Source of the DNA: Sphingobacterium sp.
Lineage (GTDB): Bacteria; Bacteroidota; Bacteroidia; Sphingobacteriales; Sphingobacteriaceae
DNA length: 39,326 bases
Direction: 5' to 3'
Assembly (NCBI GenBank): GCA_022712315.1
Contig: JALAGS010000150.1
Location: 1 to 39,326 of the forward strand
Shown here piece after piece: positions 23,547 to 33,505 of this stretch; the stretch's first letter is position 1; each line of letters opens with the position of its first letter. A model generated the notes under the pieces. That model was given only the letters and a program-made list of their open reading frames with translations, was not told where the DNA came from and ran no database searches. The position numbers and the translations under genes are program-made.

Positions 23547-26111
23547 ATGGCTGAAGAAACAGAAAACGACAACAATCTTGTTCCGGCAAACGACCGGATT
23601 ATCCCAATCAATATCGAGGATCAGATGAAGTCTGCATACATTGACTACTCCATGTCTGTCATTGTATCAAGGGCGCTTCCTGATGCACGTGATGGTATGA
23701 AACCAGTACACAGACGTGTTCTTTATGGTATGCTGGACTTAGGGGTTACCAGTGGCAAGCCTTATAAAAAGTCTGCCCGTATCGTTGGTGACGTATTAGG
23801 TAAATATCACCCGCATGGTGATTCATCCGTTTATGACACCATGGTCCGTATGGCTCAAGATTGGAGTTTACGCTATCCGTTGGTAGATGGTCAAGGTAAC
23901 TACGGTTCCATTGATGGAGACCCTCCTGCGGCGATGCGTTATACAGAGGCAAGATTAAAGAAAATTGCTGAAGAAATGCTATCCGACATCAACAAAGATA
24001 CTGTTGATTTCCAAAATAACTTTGACGACTCCCTGCAAGAGCCAACGGTGTTACCTACCCGTATTCCTAATCTCCTTGTCAACGGAGCATCTGGTATCGC
24101 CGTAGGTATGGCGACAAATATGGCTCCTCATAACCTTTCTGAGGTTATTGACGGTACAATCGCTTTTATTGACAACCGTGATATCGAAGTTGCTGAACTC
24201 ATGCAACATATCAAAGGTCCAGACTTTCCTACCGGTGCATTAATCTATGGTTATGCTGGGGTACAGGATGCCTGCAATACAGGCCGTGGCCGTATCGTGA
24301 TGCGTGCTAAGGCTGAAATCGAAACGACCAAGTCTGGAAAAGAGCAGATTATCGTTACGGAGATTCCTTATCAGGTGAATAAGGCTAACATGATCGAGCG
24401 TACAGCCGAGTTGGTCAACGAAAAGAAATTAGAAGGTATTTCTGCCATCCGTGATGAATCAGATCGTACAGGTATGCGTGTCGTATACGATATCAAACGC
24501 GATGCTAATGCCAATGTTGTTTTAAACAATCTATTTAAATACACTGCACTACAAACTTCTTTTTCAGTCAATAACATTGCGCTAGTTAAAGGAAGACCTG
24601 TTCTGATGAATCTGAAAGATATGATTCATGAGTTTGTAGAACATAGACACGATGTCATTGTCAGACGTACACGTTACGAACTCGCAGAGGCTGAAAAACG
24701 TGCCCATATCTTAGAGGGATACTTGATTGCACTAGACCATTTGGATGAAGTCATCAAGTTGATCCGTAATTCGGATACACCTGAAGATGCACGTGTTGGC
24801 TTAATGGAACAATTTGGTTTATCTGATCTTCAGGCCCGTGCGATTCTCGATATGACTTTGCGCCGTCTAACTGGACTGGAACGTGATAAGATCAAAGAAG
24901 AGTATGCTGAATTAATGAAAACAATTGACTATTTGAAATCTGTATTGGCAGATGAAGAACTTCGTATGAAGATCATTAAGGATGAGTTGATTGAGATCAA
25001 AGAAAAATTTGGTGATGAGCGTAGATCGCAAATCGTCCATTCTGCGGAAGATATGCGTATGGAAGATTTTATTGATGATGAAGAAATCGTTATCACAATC
25101 TCCCACAATAGTTACGTAAAACGTACGCCGCTGTCTGAATACAAACGTCAAGGTCGCGGTGGCCGTGGATCAATTGGTACAAATACACGTGAAGAAGATT
25201 TTACGGAACATATCATCACAGCTTCAGCACACAACTATATGCTGCTGTTTACGGAAGCTGGCCGTTGTTTCTGGTTACGTGCATTTGAAATCCCTGAAGG
25301 AAGCCGTACCTCACGCGGACGGGCACTTCAAAACATCATCAATGTTCCAAAAGAAGAAAAAATAAAGGCCTTCATCTTAGTGAAGAACTTGAAAGATCAA
25401 GAATATCTTGAAAACAACTTCATTATTATGTGTACCAAAAAAGGTACGATTAAGAAAACGTCATTAGAGGCCTATTCCCGTCCAAGAGCAAACGGTATCA
25501 ATGCGATCAATATTAATGACGGCGATCAACTAATCGAAGCTTGTCTAACTACTGGAAGCAGTGAAATTGTGATGGCTCTTCGTTCTGGCCGTGCCATCCG
25601 CTTTAATGAATCTACTGTCCGTCCAATGGGTAGAACTGCCACTGGAGTACGTGGTATCACCTTAGGCACCGAAAGTGACGAAGTGATTGGCATGATTAGT
25701 GTGAATGATTCAGAAACAACTGTATTGGTCGTTTCTGAAAAAGGATACGGAAAACGTACAGATATTGAAGATTATCGCGTAACGAATCGTGGTGGTAAAG
25801 GCGTTAAAACAATTAACGTCACGGACAAAACTGGCGAGCTCGTTGCGATAAAAGGCGTTACTGACAATGAGGACCTGATGATCATCAATAAATCCGGTAT
25901 TGTTATCCGCATCGCTGTAGAAGAACTAAGAGTAATGGGACGTGCAACGCAAGGTGTAAGACTCATTAATCTGAAAGATAACGATGAGATCGCTTCCATT
26001 ACGAAAGTCGATCGTGAAGAAGAATCTGAAGAGGAGTCTGATCTTGTCGAAGGTTCTACAGACAACGATGATTCGACTTCTGAAGAAAATACGGACTCAA
26101 ACGAAGAATAA
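23547..26111 (+). CDS. gyrA: DNA gyrase subunit A
   Basis: Breakage-reunion subunit of gyrase, which introduces negative supercoils. The 854-residue protein has the catalytic tyrosine Y132 in [10 protein letters not shown]. The quinolone region [20 protein letters not shown] has S93 and D97 at the positions of E. coli S83 and D87, so it is the sensitive-type sequence. The GyrA box appears as QGRGGRG near residue 535, showing true gyrase rather than topoisomerase IV, and the six-bladed C-terminal domain follows. The last 35 residues are strongly acidic (runs of Glu, Asp and Ser), as in many GyrA tails. Two TPR genes follow within 8 and 2 bases. Confidence 0.97.
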   Translation: MAEETENDNNLVPANDRIIPINIEDQMKSAYIDYSMSVIVSRALPDARDGMKPVHRRVLYGMLDLGVTSGKPYKKSARIVGDVLGKYHPHGDSSVYDTMVRMAQDWSLRYPLVDGQGNYGSIDGDPPAAMRYTEARLKKIAEEMLSDINKDTVDFQNNFDDSLQEPTVLPTRIPNLLVNGASGIAVGMATNMAPHNLSEVIDGTIAFIDNRDIEVAELMQHIKGPDFPTGALIYGYAGVQDACNTGRGRIVMRAKAEIETTKSGKEQIIVTEIPYQVNKANMIERTAELVNEKKLEGISAIRDESDRTGMRVVYDIKRDANANVVLNNLFKYTALQTSFSVNNIALVKGRPVLMNLKDMIHEFVEHRHDVIVRRTRYELAEAEKRAHILEGYLIALDHLDEVIKLIRNSDTPEDARVGLMEQFGLSDLQARAILDMTLRRLTGLERDKIKEEYAELMKTIDYLKSVLADEELRMKIIKDELIEIKEKFGDERRSQIVHSAEDMRMEDFIDDEEIVITISHNSYVKRTPLSEYKRQGRGGRGSIGTNTREEDFTEHIITASAHNYMLLFTEAGRCFWLRAFEIPEGSRTSRGRALQNIINVPKEEKIKAFILVKNLKDQEYLENNFIIMCTKKGTIKKTSLEAYSRPRANGINAININDGDQLIEACLTTGSSEIVMALRSGRAIRFNESTVRPMGRTATGVRGITLGTESDEVIGMISVNDSETTVLVVSEKGYGKRTDIEDYRVTNRGGKGVKTINVTDKTGELVAIKGVTDNEDLMIINKSGIVIRIAVEELRVMGRATQGVRLINLKDNDEIASITKVDREEESEEESDLVEGSTDNDDSTSEENTDSNEE

Positions 26112-26119
26112 ATAGTCTA

Positions 26120-27220
26120 ATGAAAAACTTACTGATATCATTGTTAATATCTGCAAGTAGTTTAACTGTTGTTGCCCAATCTAATTTGAAAGAGGGCAGC
26201 AACAGTTTTGCTTTATATACCAAAACTGGCGAGTTTAAAAATCTTGAAAATGCGCGAAAATTCGCCGATGCTGCTTTTCAATCTAAAAAGGATTCAGCTT
26301 CTGTGAATAACAATCTTTTGAGAGCGCTGGTATATAGCTCCTTAGCAGTTGCAGATTCAACAAGAAAACAGCAATATAAAATGGACCCTATCGACGTGTC
26401 CATTAAATCACTCAAGCTGTTGGATGAAAAAAAAGCCCGTCGAAACTTTCCTGCGGAGATGGACTATATTCGTCAAAACCTTGCCGGAGCCATCTCCTAT
26501 CAAGGCGGATTGGCTTTAAAGGATGGTAAATTTGACAAAGCTTATAAAGCTTATCTTCGAATAGATTCACTGGGCTTCAAAAATAATGATCTGAAATATA
26601 ATCTGGCTGTACTCTCTGGTAAGAATAAAGATTATATGAACTCAATCAAATATTATGATGAGCTCATTAAAGGAGAACAGCCCAAGCCAAATTACTTTCT
26701 CGAATTAGCACAGATTTATTCACTTGGAGGTACTAAACAGGATGTCTTAAACGTTCTTGAAAAAGGACATGCTATATTTCCTGAAAATAAACAGATACTT
26801 TTCAGATTAATTGATGTGTATTCGGCCAATCATTCGTATGATGCAATCTTAAACGTAATTGCCGATGCAATACGTCTGGAGCCTGAAAATGTTGAATTAA
26901 ATTATATTGCAGGTTATTCCTATGAAAATGCGAATGACGTCAAAAAAGCGAAAGAGTATTATAACAATGTATTGCGTCTAGATCCGAATAATTATGAATC
27001 TAATCTGGCATTAGGTTTAATCAATCTGGAGACTTTATTGAAGGAGCCTTCCAATCAAGATATACAAGAATTAACGATCGAATATCTGTTGAAAGCGAAT
27101 GAAATAAAACCCTATGATGTCAATGCACTTAAAGCTTTAGCGAAATACTATACGCTTATTGATGATGCATCACAATTAGACAGAGTGAATTTATTATTGA
27201 ATCAATTAACAGTTAAATAG
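26120..27220 (+). CDS. Exported TPR-repeat protein (first of pair)
   Basis: A 366-residue protein with a Sec signal peptide (ends near residue 20, LTVVAQ then SNLKEG) and tetratricopeptide repeats in its second half, for example NYIAGYSYENANDVKKAKEY and NYESNLALGLINLE, which are helical hairpins for protein binding. It has no enzyme motif. It begins 8 bases after gyrA and ends 2 bases before a second TPR protein of similar length, so the three genes form one transcript. The two TPR proteins look like diverged paralogues. Function is unknown; a periplasmic or outer-membrane scaffold is possible. Confidence 0.85.
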   Translation: MKNLLISLLISASSLTVVAQSNLKEGSNSFALYTKTGEFKNLENARKFADAAFQSKKDSASVNNNLLRALVYSSLAVADSTRKQQYKMDPIDVSIKSLKLLDEKKARRNFPAEMDYIRQNLAGAISYQGGLALKDGKFDKAYKAYLRIDSLGFKNNDLKYNLAVLSGKNKDYMNSIKYYDELIKGEQPKPNYFLELAQIYSLGGTKQDVLNVLEKGHAIFPENKQILFRLIDVYSANHSYDAILNVIADAIRLEPENVELNYIAGYSYENANDVKKAKEYYNNVLRLDPNNYESNLALGLINLETLLKEPSNQDIQELTIEYLLKANEIKPYDVNALKALAKYYTLIDDASQLDRVNLLLNQLTVK

Positions 27221-27222
27221 AT

Positions 27223-28395
27223 ATGAATTTAAAATCTCTATTATTATTAGCAGCAATAGGTACTGTATCTACCTCAGTTTCTTTTGCGCAAACCGGTAAT
27301 ATTAAAAAAGCAAAAACTGGCCTGGCTAAATTTCAAGAATTGAAAGATGCTGGTACAGTTCAATTGGGTATCCCAAATCTGAAATCAGCAAAAGAAGCTA
27401 TTGATGCTGCTGTTATCAATGACAAAACAAAAGATAACGCTGAAGCATGGACTGTATATGCCTTAGTAAATGCAAACCTATCAACGATAGATAAATCATC
27501 CGAATTAGCAAAATTAGCTGAAGATGGAATTGCTAAAGCAAAACAGCTGGATACAGATGGTGCTAATAAAGCGAATATTACTGTTGCAGAGCAAATCTTG
27601 GGACAATATAACTTCAATTTAGGTGCTGAAGAATATCAAGCTCAAAAATATGCCGATTCATACAGTTCTTTTACAAAAGCATTGACATATCTTCCGGGCG
27701 ATACATTGGTTACTTATTATAGCGGTGTTGCAGCGTTATCTAACAAAGATTATAAAAATGCGATCGAGCGTTACAAGGAACTAATTCCAAGAAAGGATTT
27801 CTCTTCGCATAAAACAATTATGGTCGATTTGCCAAAACTGTATCTATCTATGCAAGATACCACATCAGCGCTTGAATATGCAAAAAAAGCAGCTGAAGCA
27901 TATCCGGATGATAATGCAGCAATGACCCAAAACATTGAATTAAATCTGATTACAGGTCATGAAAAAGAAACAATTGACGCAATTACTGCGCAATTGGCAA
28001 AAGATCCAAATAATAAGAGCTTAAATTATTATTTAGGTATTGCACAATCATCTGCAAAAAATGAAGATGCAGCTGTTGCAGCTTATAAAAAAGCATTGGA
28101 AATCGATCCTAACTTTTTCGAAGCAAATACAAACTTAGCGATCACCTTAATGAACAAAACGCGTGAAAAATTAAATGTTGTCAATAACAACAGAAAATTG
28201 ACGCAAGCTCAATATGACGCAGAATTAAATAAAATTAAAGCAGAATTGAAGCCTGTACTTCCTTACCTAGAGAAAGCGGTTTCTTTGCAGCCAAAAAATG
28301 TAGACGCTTTAACTAACTTAAAGAACTACTATATCTTTATGCAAGATGAAGCTAAAACCGCTGAAATCAATGCAAAAATCAAAGAAGTAGAATAA
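27223..28395 (+). CDS. Exported TPR-repeat protein (second of pair)
   Basis: A 390-residue protein with signal peptide (ends near residue 23, SVSFAQ then TGN). TPR units are clear: YLGIAQSSAKNEDAAVAAYK followed by KALEIDPNFFEANTNLAIT, and an earlier one around YYSGVAALSNKDYKNAIERY. The end is a further TPR-like segment (ALTNLKNYYIFMQDEAKTAE). Codon use is richer in A/T and Ala/Lys codons than gyrA, suggesting an abundant product. It lies 2 bases after its paralogue and is followed by a perfect palindromic terminator, which marks the end of the gyrA transcript. No recognised function. Confidence 0.86.
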   Translation: MNLKSLLLLAAIGTVSTSVSFAQTGNIKKAKTGLAKFQELKDAGTVQLGIPNLKSAKEAIDAAVINDKTKDNAEAWTVYALVNANLSTIDKSSELAKLAEDGIAKAKQLDTDGANKANITVAEQILGQYNFNLGAEEYQAQKYADSYSSFTKALTYLPGDTLVTYYSGVAALSNKDYKNAIERYKELIPRKDFSSHKTIMVDLPKLYLSMQDTTSALEYAKKAAEAYPDDNAAMTQNIELNLITGHEKETIDAITAQLAKDPNNKSLNYYLGIAQSSAKNEDAAVAAYKKALEIDPNFFEANTNLAITLMNKTREKLNVVNNNRKLTQAQYDAELNKIKAELKPVLPYLEKAVSLQPKNVDALTNLKNYYIFMQDEAKTAEINAKIKEVE

Positions 28396-28414
28396 TCGAC
28401 TTCTTTAAGAAACG

Positions 28415-28446
28415 AAAAGCCCGCATAACTAGTTATGCGGGCTTTT
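28415..28446. terminator. Bidirectional terminator, perfect 32-bp palindrome
   Basis: A perfect palindrome centred between 28430 and 28431 (14-bp stem with CTAG loop), with AAAA at one end and TTTT at the other. It sits between the convergent TPR and FKBP genes and can end both transcripts. Confidence 0.92.
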
Positions 28447-28468
28447 TCTTTGTATTATTCCTTACAAA

Positions 28469-28912
28469 TTAGGATAAGATTGCGATTAACTCAATCTGAA
28501 AGATCAATGTGCATTCACCACCTTTTCTGGGAAGCAATTCCTCTTTTCCATACGCCAAATTCGGCGGCAGCCATACCTCCCAAATCGATCCAACAGGCAT
28601 TTTCGAAATTGCCTCCTGCCAACCAATAATGAGTTCATTGATATAAAAAGTTTCGGGACGTTTACGCTTGTAGGAACTGTCGAAGACCGTTCCATCCAAA
28701 AGCTCGCCTTTATAATGACAGATTACCTTGGAAGATTTTTTCGGAATCTTCCCAGCTCCCGCCGTTAATACCTTATACTGCAAACCTGATGCACAAACGA
28801 CGACACCCTCCTTGTGGGCGTTTTCCTCCAAAAATATTCTTCCTGCTTCGCGATTCCTTTCCAGAAGTGCGCCTGAATTTGCTTTATTTTTCTTTTTCTG
28901 AACCAAAACCAA
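28469..28912 (-). CDS. FKBP-type peptidyl-prolyl isomerase
   Basis: A 147-residue prolyl isomerase assisting protein folding. The FKBP core covers about residues 45-145: VICHYKGELLDGTVFDSSYK, then IIGWQEAISKMPVGSIWEVWLPPNLAYG and the last strand CTLIFQIELIAIL. The N-terminal 40 residues (ERNREAGRIFLEENAHKEGVVVCASGLQYKVL, seen in two parts) match the FklB/Mip lead-in. There is no signal peptide, so it is likely cytosolic, unlike Mip. It stands alone between a terminator and the OsmC gene on the same strand, 107 bases away. A near-consensus box TTATTTTG lies at 28954-28961. Confidence 0.92.
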   Translation of the reverse strand: MVLVQKKKNKANSGALLERNREAGRIFLEENAHKEGVVVCASGLQYKVLTAGAGKIPKKSSKVICHYKGELLDGTVFDSSYKRKRPETFYINELIIGWQEAISKMPVGSIWEVWLPPNLAYGKEELLPRKGGECTLIFQIELIAILS

Positions 28913-29019
28913 CTTGATTAAATTGCTAAAATGCCAATTATTTATTTTATCCTCAAAATAACAGCTTTTTATCCTTTTAATGAAAGAAATCGGCTTTTTT
29001 GTTCTTTAAATAGACTTTA

Positions 29020-29430
29020 TTACAGCAAAGTAGCCTGCAGCGTTTTTTCGAAGCTAAATGCCTTGCTAACCGGACAATTTTCTTTTGCTTTATTCGCTAT
29101 TGTCTGGAATTCTGATTCACTGATTGCAGGGACGCTGCCTTTTAGTTCTAGTTCAGACCGTACTATTGAACCATTTTCAAAAACGATCGTCGATACGGTC
29201 GTCAACTCGTCAGGGACAAAGCCCGCCTCAGACAGGTAGGCACTCAGTTGCATGGTAAAACAGCCCGCATGTGCTGCTGCCAGTAATTCTTCGGGATTTG
29301 TTCCGACACCGTTTTCAAAGCGGGTCGAAAATGAATATTGCGTATGATCTAACGCTGTACTATCGGTAGTCAGGTTCCCCTTCCCCTCTTTAAGATTGCC
29401 ATTCCATTGGGCTGTTGCTTTTCTTCTCAT
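29020..29430 (-). CDS. OsmC family peroxiredoxin
   Basis: A 136-residue hydroperoxide-reducing protein, closer to classical E. coli OsmC than the copy at 18762. Reactive cysteines are C57 in [17 protein letters not shown] and C119 in [11 protein letters not shown]. The start [18 protein letters not shown] and the [21 protein letters not shown] stretch are typical. OsmC proteins defend against organic peroxides and osmotic stress. The upstream region holds two inverted repeats of TTTGT/ACAAA type that could be operators. No partner gene; FKBP lies downstream on the same strand. Confidence 0.93.
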   Translation of the reverse strand: MRRKATAQWNGNLKEGKGNLTTDSTALDHTQYSFSTRFENGVGTNPEELLAAAHAGCFTMQLSAYLSEAGFVPDELTTVSTIVFENGSIVRSELELKGSVPAISESEFQTIANKAKENCPVSKAFSFEKTLQATLL

Positions 29431-29472
29431 GATTTTAATATCTGTTATCCATTCTAATTTTTATCCATTCAG

Positions 29473-29515
29473 CTTTTGTGACAAAAGTTCCACTGTCACC
29501 ATTTGTAGAACAAAT
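29473..29515. promoter_or_regulatory. Two TTTGT/ACAAA dyads upstream of the OsmC gene
   Basis: CTTTTGT-G-ACAAAAG (29473-29487, perfect 7-bp arms) and ATTTGT-AGA-ACAAAT (29501-29515, perfect 6-bp arms), centres 28 bases apart, in the 172-base gap between the OsmC gene and the divergent lipoprotein gene. The arrangement suggests a regulator binding site. The regulator is unknown. Confidence 0.35.
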
Positions 29516-29602
29516 TTTGGATAAAAAAGTTGTGCCCTAAGCATAAATTAATGTCGCGATCCCTCCTGCTACTACGTTAGCTATTTTATTAAAACTAAAC
29601 TC

Positions 29603-29854
29603 ATGAACAAAGTAATATACCTTTTCATTGCTGTAGCGGCACTTGCTTCCTGTGAAACAAACCAACTGAAGGATCAGGCCCTGATACAAGACTGTCCCGA
29701 AGAGAAAATTGTAAACAAAATACCCGGCCCGCCGGTAAAGGGGGAAACCGAAAAGATTTATTACATCTATCAAGGCAAAAGGATTTCACCAAAACAATTT
29801 GATCAGGAGTGGTTAAAAAATAATTGTGATATTAAAGAGACAGTTGTCTATTGA
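29603..29854 (+). CDS. Small lipoprotein, function unknown
   Basis: An 83-residue protein with a lipoprotein signal; lipobox L-A-S-C gives acylated C17 (MNKVIYLFIAVAALASC). The mature part has two more cysteines (one in QDCPEEKIV, one in KNNCD) and a YYIYQGKRISPKQFDQEW segment rich in aromatic residues. No family is recognised. Two mature cysteines in an exported protein could form a disulphide. It is divergent from the OsmC gene and 53 bases before the MFS gene, which has its own -7 box. Confidence 0.75.
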   Translation: MNKVIYLFIAVAALASCETNQLKDQALIQDCPEEKIVNKIPGPPVKGETEKIYYIYQGKRISPKQFDQEWLKNNCDIKETVVY

Positions 29855-29883
29855 TTTTATTTCAAAAAATAAGCTTAAAGACG

Positions 29884-29891
29884 TAATTTTG
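29884..29891 (+). promoter_or_regulatory. -7 box TAATTTTG of the second MFS gene
   Basis: Exact TAnnTTTG, 16 bases before the ATG; expected leader about 10 bases. Confidence 0.45.
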
Positions 29892-29907
29892 CCTAAATTT
29901 TTTTTAA

Positions 29908-31095
29908 ATGACAGTTTCTCTTCGGGAGGTCAATCAAAAGATTTTAGGCTACGTATCTTTAACTTTCCTTGGTTATTTCACGATCGGCCTATCGCTTGCA
30001 ACTCTCCCCATTTTTATCCACCAGACCTTAGGATTTAACACCATCATTGCTGGCCTGGTCATTAGCGTTCAATATATTGCGACATTTATGCTCCGCGGTT
30101 ATGCCGGAAAAATTGTTGACACCAAGGGACCCAAGGTCTCTGTTTTGCGCAGCATGTTATTTTTTGCATTATCGGGCCTGCTCCTCCTCCTCGTATTTTT
30201 ATTCAAGTCTCAGCCCTTCGTAAGCTTGGGCCTCCTGCTTATTACCCGATTATTGACCGGAATCGGCGAAGGCCTCGTCGGTGCCAGTCCTATAAATTGG
30301 GCATTGATGGAACTGGGTGATGAACACGCGGCCAAGGCAATCTCTTTCAATGGGATAGCCAGTTATGGAGCATTAGCGATCGGAGCTCCATTAGGTGTGT
30401 TGATGGTCGACCATGTCGGTTATGAAACCTTAGCTTTCCTAACAATTGCTGTGGGCATATTCGGCTACCTATACTGCCGTTCAAAAACACCTTATCGGGT
30501 AAGCCGTGAAAAAACTGAAACAGTAAGTTTTAAACGTGTGCTGCTTTTAGTAGCTCCTTTTGGAATCTGCCTCGCTTTAGGTGGTCTTGGATTTGGAAGT
30601 ATTTCCACTTTTATGACTCTTTATTATGAGCACTTCAACTGGCAGAACGGCGCTGCATGTTTAACTGTATTTGGAATCTTCTTTATTCTGACACGCTTAG
30701 TATTTAATAAAGTCATTGACCAATACGGAGGACTAAAAGTTGCCTTGGTAAGTCTCTTGGTCGAAACACTGGGGCTGATGGTTATCGCTACTGCTATCCA
30801 TCCGCTATGGACACTCTTAGGGGCCGCTTTAACAGGCCTTGGCTTCTCCCTCGTATTTCCAGCGCTTGGTGTGGAAGCGATAAAAAGAGTTGATCAAAAT
30901 CAACAGGGTGCTGCTTTAGCAGCATATGGCTTATTTATTGACATCTCCCTGGGGATCACCGGACCTTTAATCGGATTTGTTGCCAATAACATGGGGATGA
31001 CAGCTATATACCCTTTTAGCACTATAATGGTTTCTATCGGTTTTGCTGTCGTTGGAAATATTCTTTATAATAAACGGAAAGCGCTGGCAAAATAG
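29908..31095 (+). CDS. MFS transporter, YhhS/YfcJ-like
   Basis: A 395-residue inner-membrane transporter with about 12 hydrophobic segments. The lead-in (ILGYVSLTFLGYFTIGLSLATLPIFIHQTLGFNTIIAGLVIS, here in two parts) and RGYAGKIVDTKGPK (motif A position, GKIVDTKGPK in place of GxxxDRxGR) are like the YhhS/YfcJ group of putative exporters, as is LTGIGEGLVGASPINWAL. Members are linked to efflux of sugars or drugs, without a firm native substrate. It follows a small lipoprotein gene but has a separate promoter, and ends at a very strong terminator. Confidence 0.85.
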   Translation: MTVSLREVNQKILGYVSLTFLGYFTIGLSLATLPIFIHQTLGFNTIIAGLVISVQYIATFMLRGYAGKIVDTKGPKVSVLRSMLFFALSGLLLLLVFLFKSQPFVSLGLLLITRLLTGIGEGLVGASPINWALMELGDEHAAKAISFNGIASYGALAIGAPLGVLMVDHVGYETLAFLTIAVGIFGYLYCRSKTPYRVSREKTETVSFKRVLLLVAPFGICLALGGLGFGSISTFMTLYYEHFNWQNGAACLTVFGIFFILTRLVFNKVIDQYGGLKVALVSLLVETLGLMVIATAIHPLWTLLGAALTGLGFSLVFPALGVEAIKRVDQNQQGAALAAYGLFIDISLGITGPLIGFVANNMGMTAIYPFSTIMVSIGFAVVGNILYNKRKALAK

Positions 31096-31135
31096 TCCAC
31101 TGCAATAGAAATAAGGACTTGTCAAATCGTTTAAT

Positions 31136-31177
31136 ACAAAAAGGAGCGGCTGTGTATACACAGCCGCTCCTTTTTGT
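31136..31177. terminator. Bidirectional terminator, perfect 42-bp palindrome
   Basis: A continuous perfect palindrome centred between 31156 and 31157 with 21-base arms, GC-rich core and A5/T5 ends. It lies between the convergent MFS and fabV genes. Confidence 0.93.
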
Positions 31178-31193
31178 GGTTAACTCCTTTATG

Positions 31194-32396
31194 TTAGCCT
31201 TCAATACTAGGTACACCAACAACTTCATTGGTATCTGCATTGTAATCTATACCATCAAAATTGAAACCGAATAAATTGAAAAACTCATTACGGTAACCTT
31301 CAATATCTGAAATTTCAGCTAAGTTTTCGGTTGTCGCTTTTTCCCACAACGCCGCAACTTCAGCTTGAACATCTTCACGCATTTCTAAATCGTCCACACG
31401 GATACGGCCTTTATCGTCAAGCAATACCTTTCCGTCGGCTGTATAAAGACGTTCCGCAAACAAACGTTGCATCTGCTCGATTGTGCCTTCATGAATTCCT
31501 TTTTCTTTCATTACTTTATACAATAGAGAAATGTATAAAGGAACCACAGGAATAGCAGAACTTGACTGTGTAACCAAGGCTTTATTAACAGATACATAAG
31601 ATACACCATGAATATCGCTCAAAATAGCGTTTATCGCAGGTACCGTTCCTTCTAAATCATCCTTAGCACGACCAATAGTACCATTACGGTAAATCGGGTA
31701 AGTAAGCTCAGGGCCTATATAAGAATAAGCGACTGTTTTAGCGCCGTCGGCCAATACACCAGCAGCTTTCAGATCTTCGATCCAAAATTTCCAATCCTCT
31801 CCCCCCATTACAGCTACCGTATTTGCAATATCCTCTTCATTTTCTACTGGCTGAATAGTAATATCTGAAATTACACCGGTATGAAAATCTACAGTTTTAT
31901 TGGTAAACGGTTCGTGTATTGGTTTCAAAACAGAAGCGTGTGCCACGCCAGTCTTTGGATGCGTACGCCGCGGTGAGGCCAAACTATAAACCACTAAATC
32001 AACCTGTCCCAAATCTTTTTTAATAAGCTCAATGGTTTGTTTTTTCACTTCGTCTGAAAAAGCATCGCCATTAATACTTTTGGCATATAATCCCGCTTCA
32101 TGGGCTTCTTTTTCAAAAGCTGCGGAGTTGTACCATCCCGCAGTTCCTGGCTTGCCTTCTGCTGCAGGTTTTTCAAAAAATACACCGATTGTAGCAGCTC
32201 CAGAACCAAATGCTGCAGAAATCCGAGATGCAATACCAAATCCTGTGGAAGCACCGATTACCAATACTTTCTTCGGACCATTCGCGATCTCACCTTTGGA
32301 TTTCACGTATTCAATTTGATTTTTAATGTTTTGCGCAGCCCCTTGTGGATGCGAGGTCAAACAAATAAAACCTCTAGTTCTTGGTTGTATAATCAT
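31194..32396 (-). CDS. fabV: Trans-2-enoyl-CoA/ACP reductase (NADH), FabV
   Basis: Reduces the trans-2 double bond in the last step of each fatty-acid elongation cycle, using NADH. The 400-residue protein has the normal FabV length. It begins MIIQPRTRGFICLTSHPQGA, and the NADH-binding motif VLVIGASTGFGIASR (residues 44-58) follows. The active site has the long FabV spacing Y236-x8-K245 in PIYRNGTIGRAK, in contrast to the shorter spacing of FabI. FabV is insensitive or less sensitive to triclosan (family knowledge). It is monocistronic and divergent from the exporter gene at 32558. Confidence 0.96.
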   Translation of the reverse strand: MIIQPRTRGFICLTSHPQGAAQNIKNQIEYVKSKGEIANGPKKVLVIGASTGFGIASRISAAFGSGAATIGVFFEKPAAEGKPGTAGWYNSAAFEKEAHEAGLYAKSINGDAFSDEVKKQTIELIKKDLGQVDLVVYSLASPRRTHPKTGVAHASVLKPIHEPFTNKTVDFHTGVISDITIQPVENEEDIANTVAVMGGEDWKFWIEDLKAAGVLADGAKTVAYSYIGPELTYPIYRNGTIGRAKDDLEGTVPAINAILSDIHGVSYVSVNKALVTQSSSAIPVVPLYISLLYKVMKEKGIHEGTIEQMQRLFAERLYTADGKVLLDDKGRIRVDDLEMREDVQAEVAALWEKATTENLAEISDIEGYRNEFFNLFGFNFDGIDYNADTNEVVGVPSIEG

Positions 32397-32557
32397 CTTG
32401 ATTAATTTTCTTACTACTTGTTTTATTGATTAGGCAAAATAAGGAATTTTAAATGAGAAAATCGTGATAAAAATCAATTAGTTTTTGTTTCATTTTCAAT
32501 TGAACGGGCATTTGCTTACTTTCACAAAGTGAAGTTTACATCCTATTCGTCTTATTT

Positions 32558-33496
32558 ATGCCAGTCCAATTTACAATAAAAAAAAATAAAAATAATGCAC
32601 TCCTGCTCGGAACTTTAGCTGCCTTATTTTTTGCCAGCACTTTTGTTCTCAATCGCATCATGGCGGTATCGGGTGGAAGCTGGCAATGGACAGCCTCTTT
32701 ACGTTTTATCTGGATGCTTCCAATCTTGGTCCTTATTGTTGCTATCCGAGGAAATCTCGTCAGTTTACTCAAAGAAATTAAATCCAATCTGCTTCAATGG
32801 CTATTGTGGAGTACCATCGGATTCGGTGTATTCTATTCGACACTCACGTATGGCGCAAATTATGGACCATCCTGGCTGGTTGCGAGTACTTTCGAATTCA
32901 CCATTATTGCCGGGATGTTTATTGGACCCCTGCTCGAGAAAAAAGGGCATCGAAAAGGCTTATCAAAGGCCTCTCTCCTCTTTTCCATTATTATTTTTTG
33001 CGGTATCCTGCTCATGCAGATCTCCGAAGCCCGATCAACTTCCATGAAGGCTATGTTATTAGGAACCATCCCCGTATTAATCGGCGCAGTTGCCTATCCC
33101 TTAGGCAACCGTAAAATGATGAAAATTTCGGGCAATAAACTGGATGCTTTTCAACGTACACTGGGAATGACACTATGCAGCATGCCATTTTGGATTGTGC
33201 TTAGTCTATTCGGATATGCCGAAAATGGACTGCCTACAGATAGTCAGCTCTTCCAGACCTTCCTAGTTGCTTTATGTTCGGGGGTAATAGCAACACTGCT
33301 ATTTTTCACAGCTACCGATCTAGTCCATCATGACCATAAGGCTCTTGCCGCAGTGGAAGCAACACAGGCCATGGAGGTTATTTTTACATTAATCGGTGAA
33401 ATCCTTATCCTGCATGCCGCGCTTCCAACAATGTATTCCTGTCTGGGTATTCTCATGGTGGTCATCGGGATGATACTGCATAGCCGATCAAGCTAA
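32558..33496 (+). CDS. DMT-superfamily multidrug exporter (EmrE-like family)
   Basis: A 312-residue membrane protein with about 10 hydrophobic segments, an internally duplicated drug/metabolite transporter. GTLAALFFASTFVLNRIMAVSGGSWQWTASLRF, in two parts, opens the first EamA-like half, and the second begins near GTIPVLIGAVAYPLGNRKM. The overall pattern resembles the 'multidrug resistance efflux transporter' family common in Bacteroidota and Firmicutes. Substrate unknown. It is divergent from fabV and ends 9 bases from the convergent ABC exporter gene, with no terminator between. Confidence 0.85.
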   Translation: MPVQFTIKKNKNNALLLGTLAALFFASTFVLNRIMAVSGGSWQWTASLRFIWMLPILVLIVAIRGNLVSLLKEIKSNLLQWLLWSTIGFGVFYSTLTYGANYGPSWLVASTFEFTIIAGMFIGPLLEKKGHRKGLSKASLLFSIIIFCGILLMQISEARSTSMKAMLLGTIPVLIGAVAYPLGNRKMMKISGNKLDAFQRTLGMTLCSMPFWIVLSLFGYAENGLPTDSQLFQTFLVALCSGVIATLLFFTATDLVHHDHKALAAVEATQAMEVIFTLIGEILILHAALPTMYSCLGILMVVIGMILHSRSS

Positions 33497-33505
33497 CCGC
33501 TTTAT

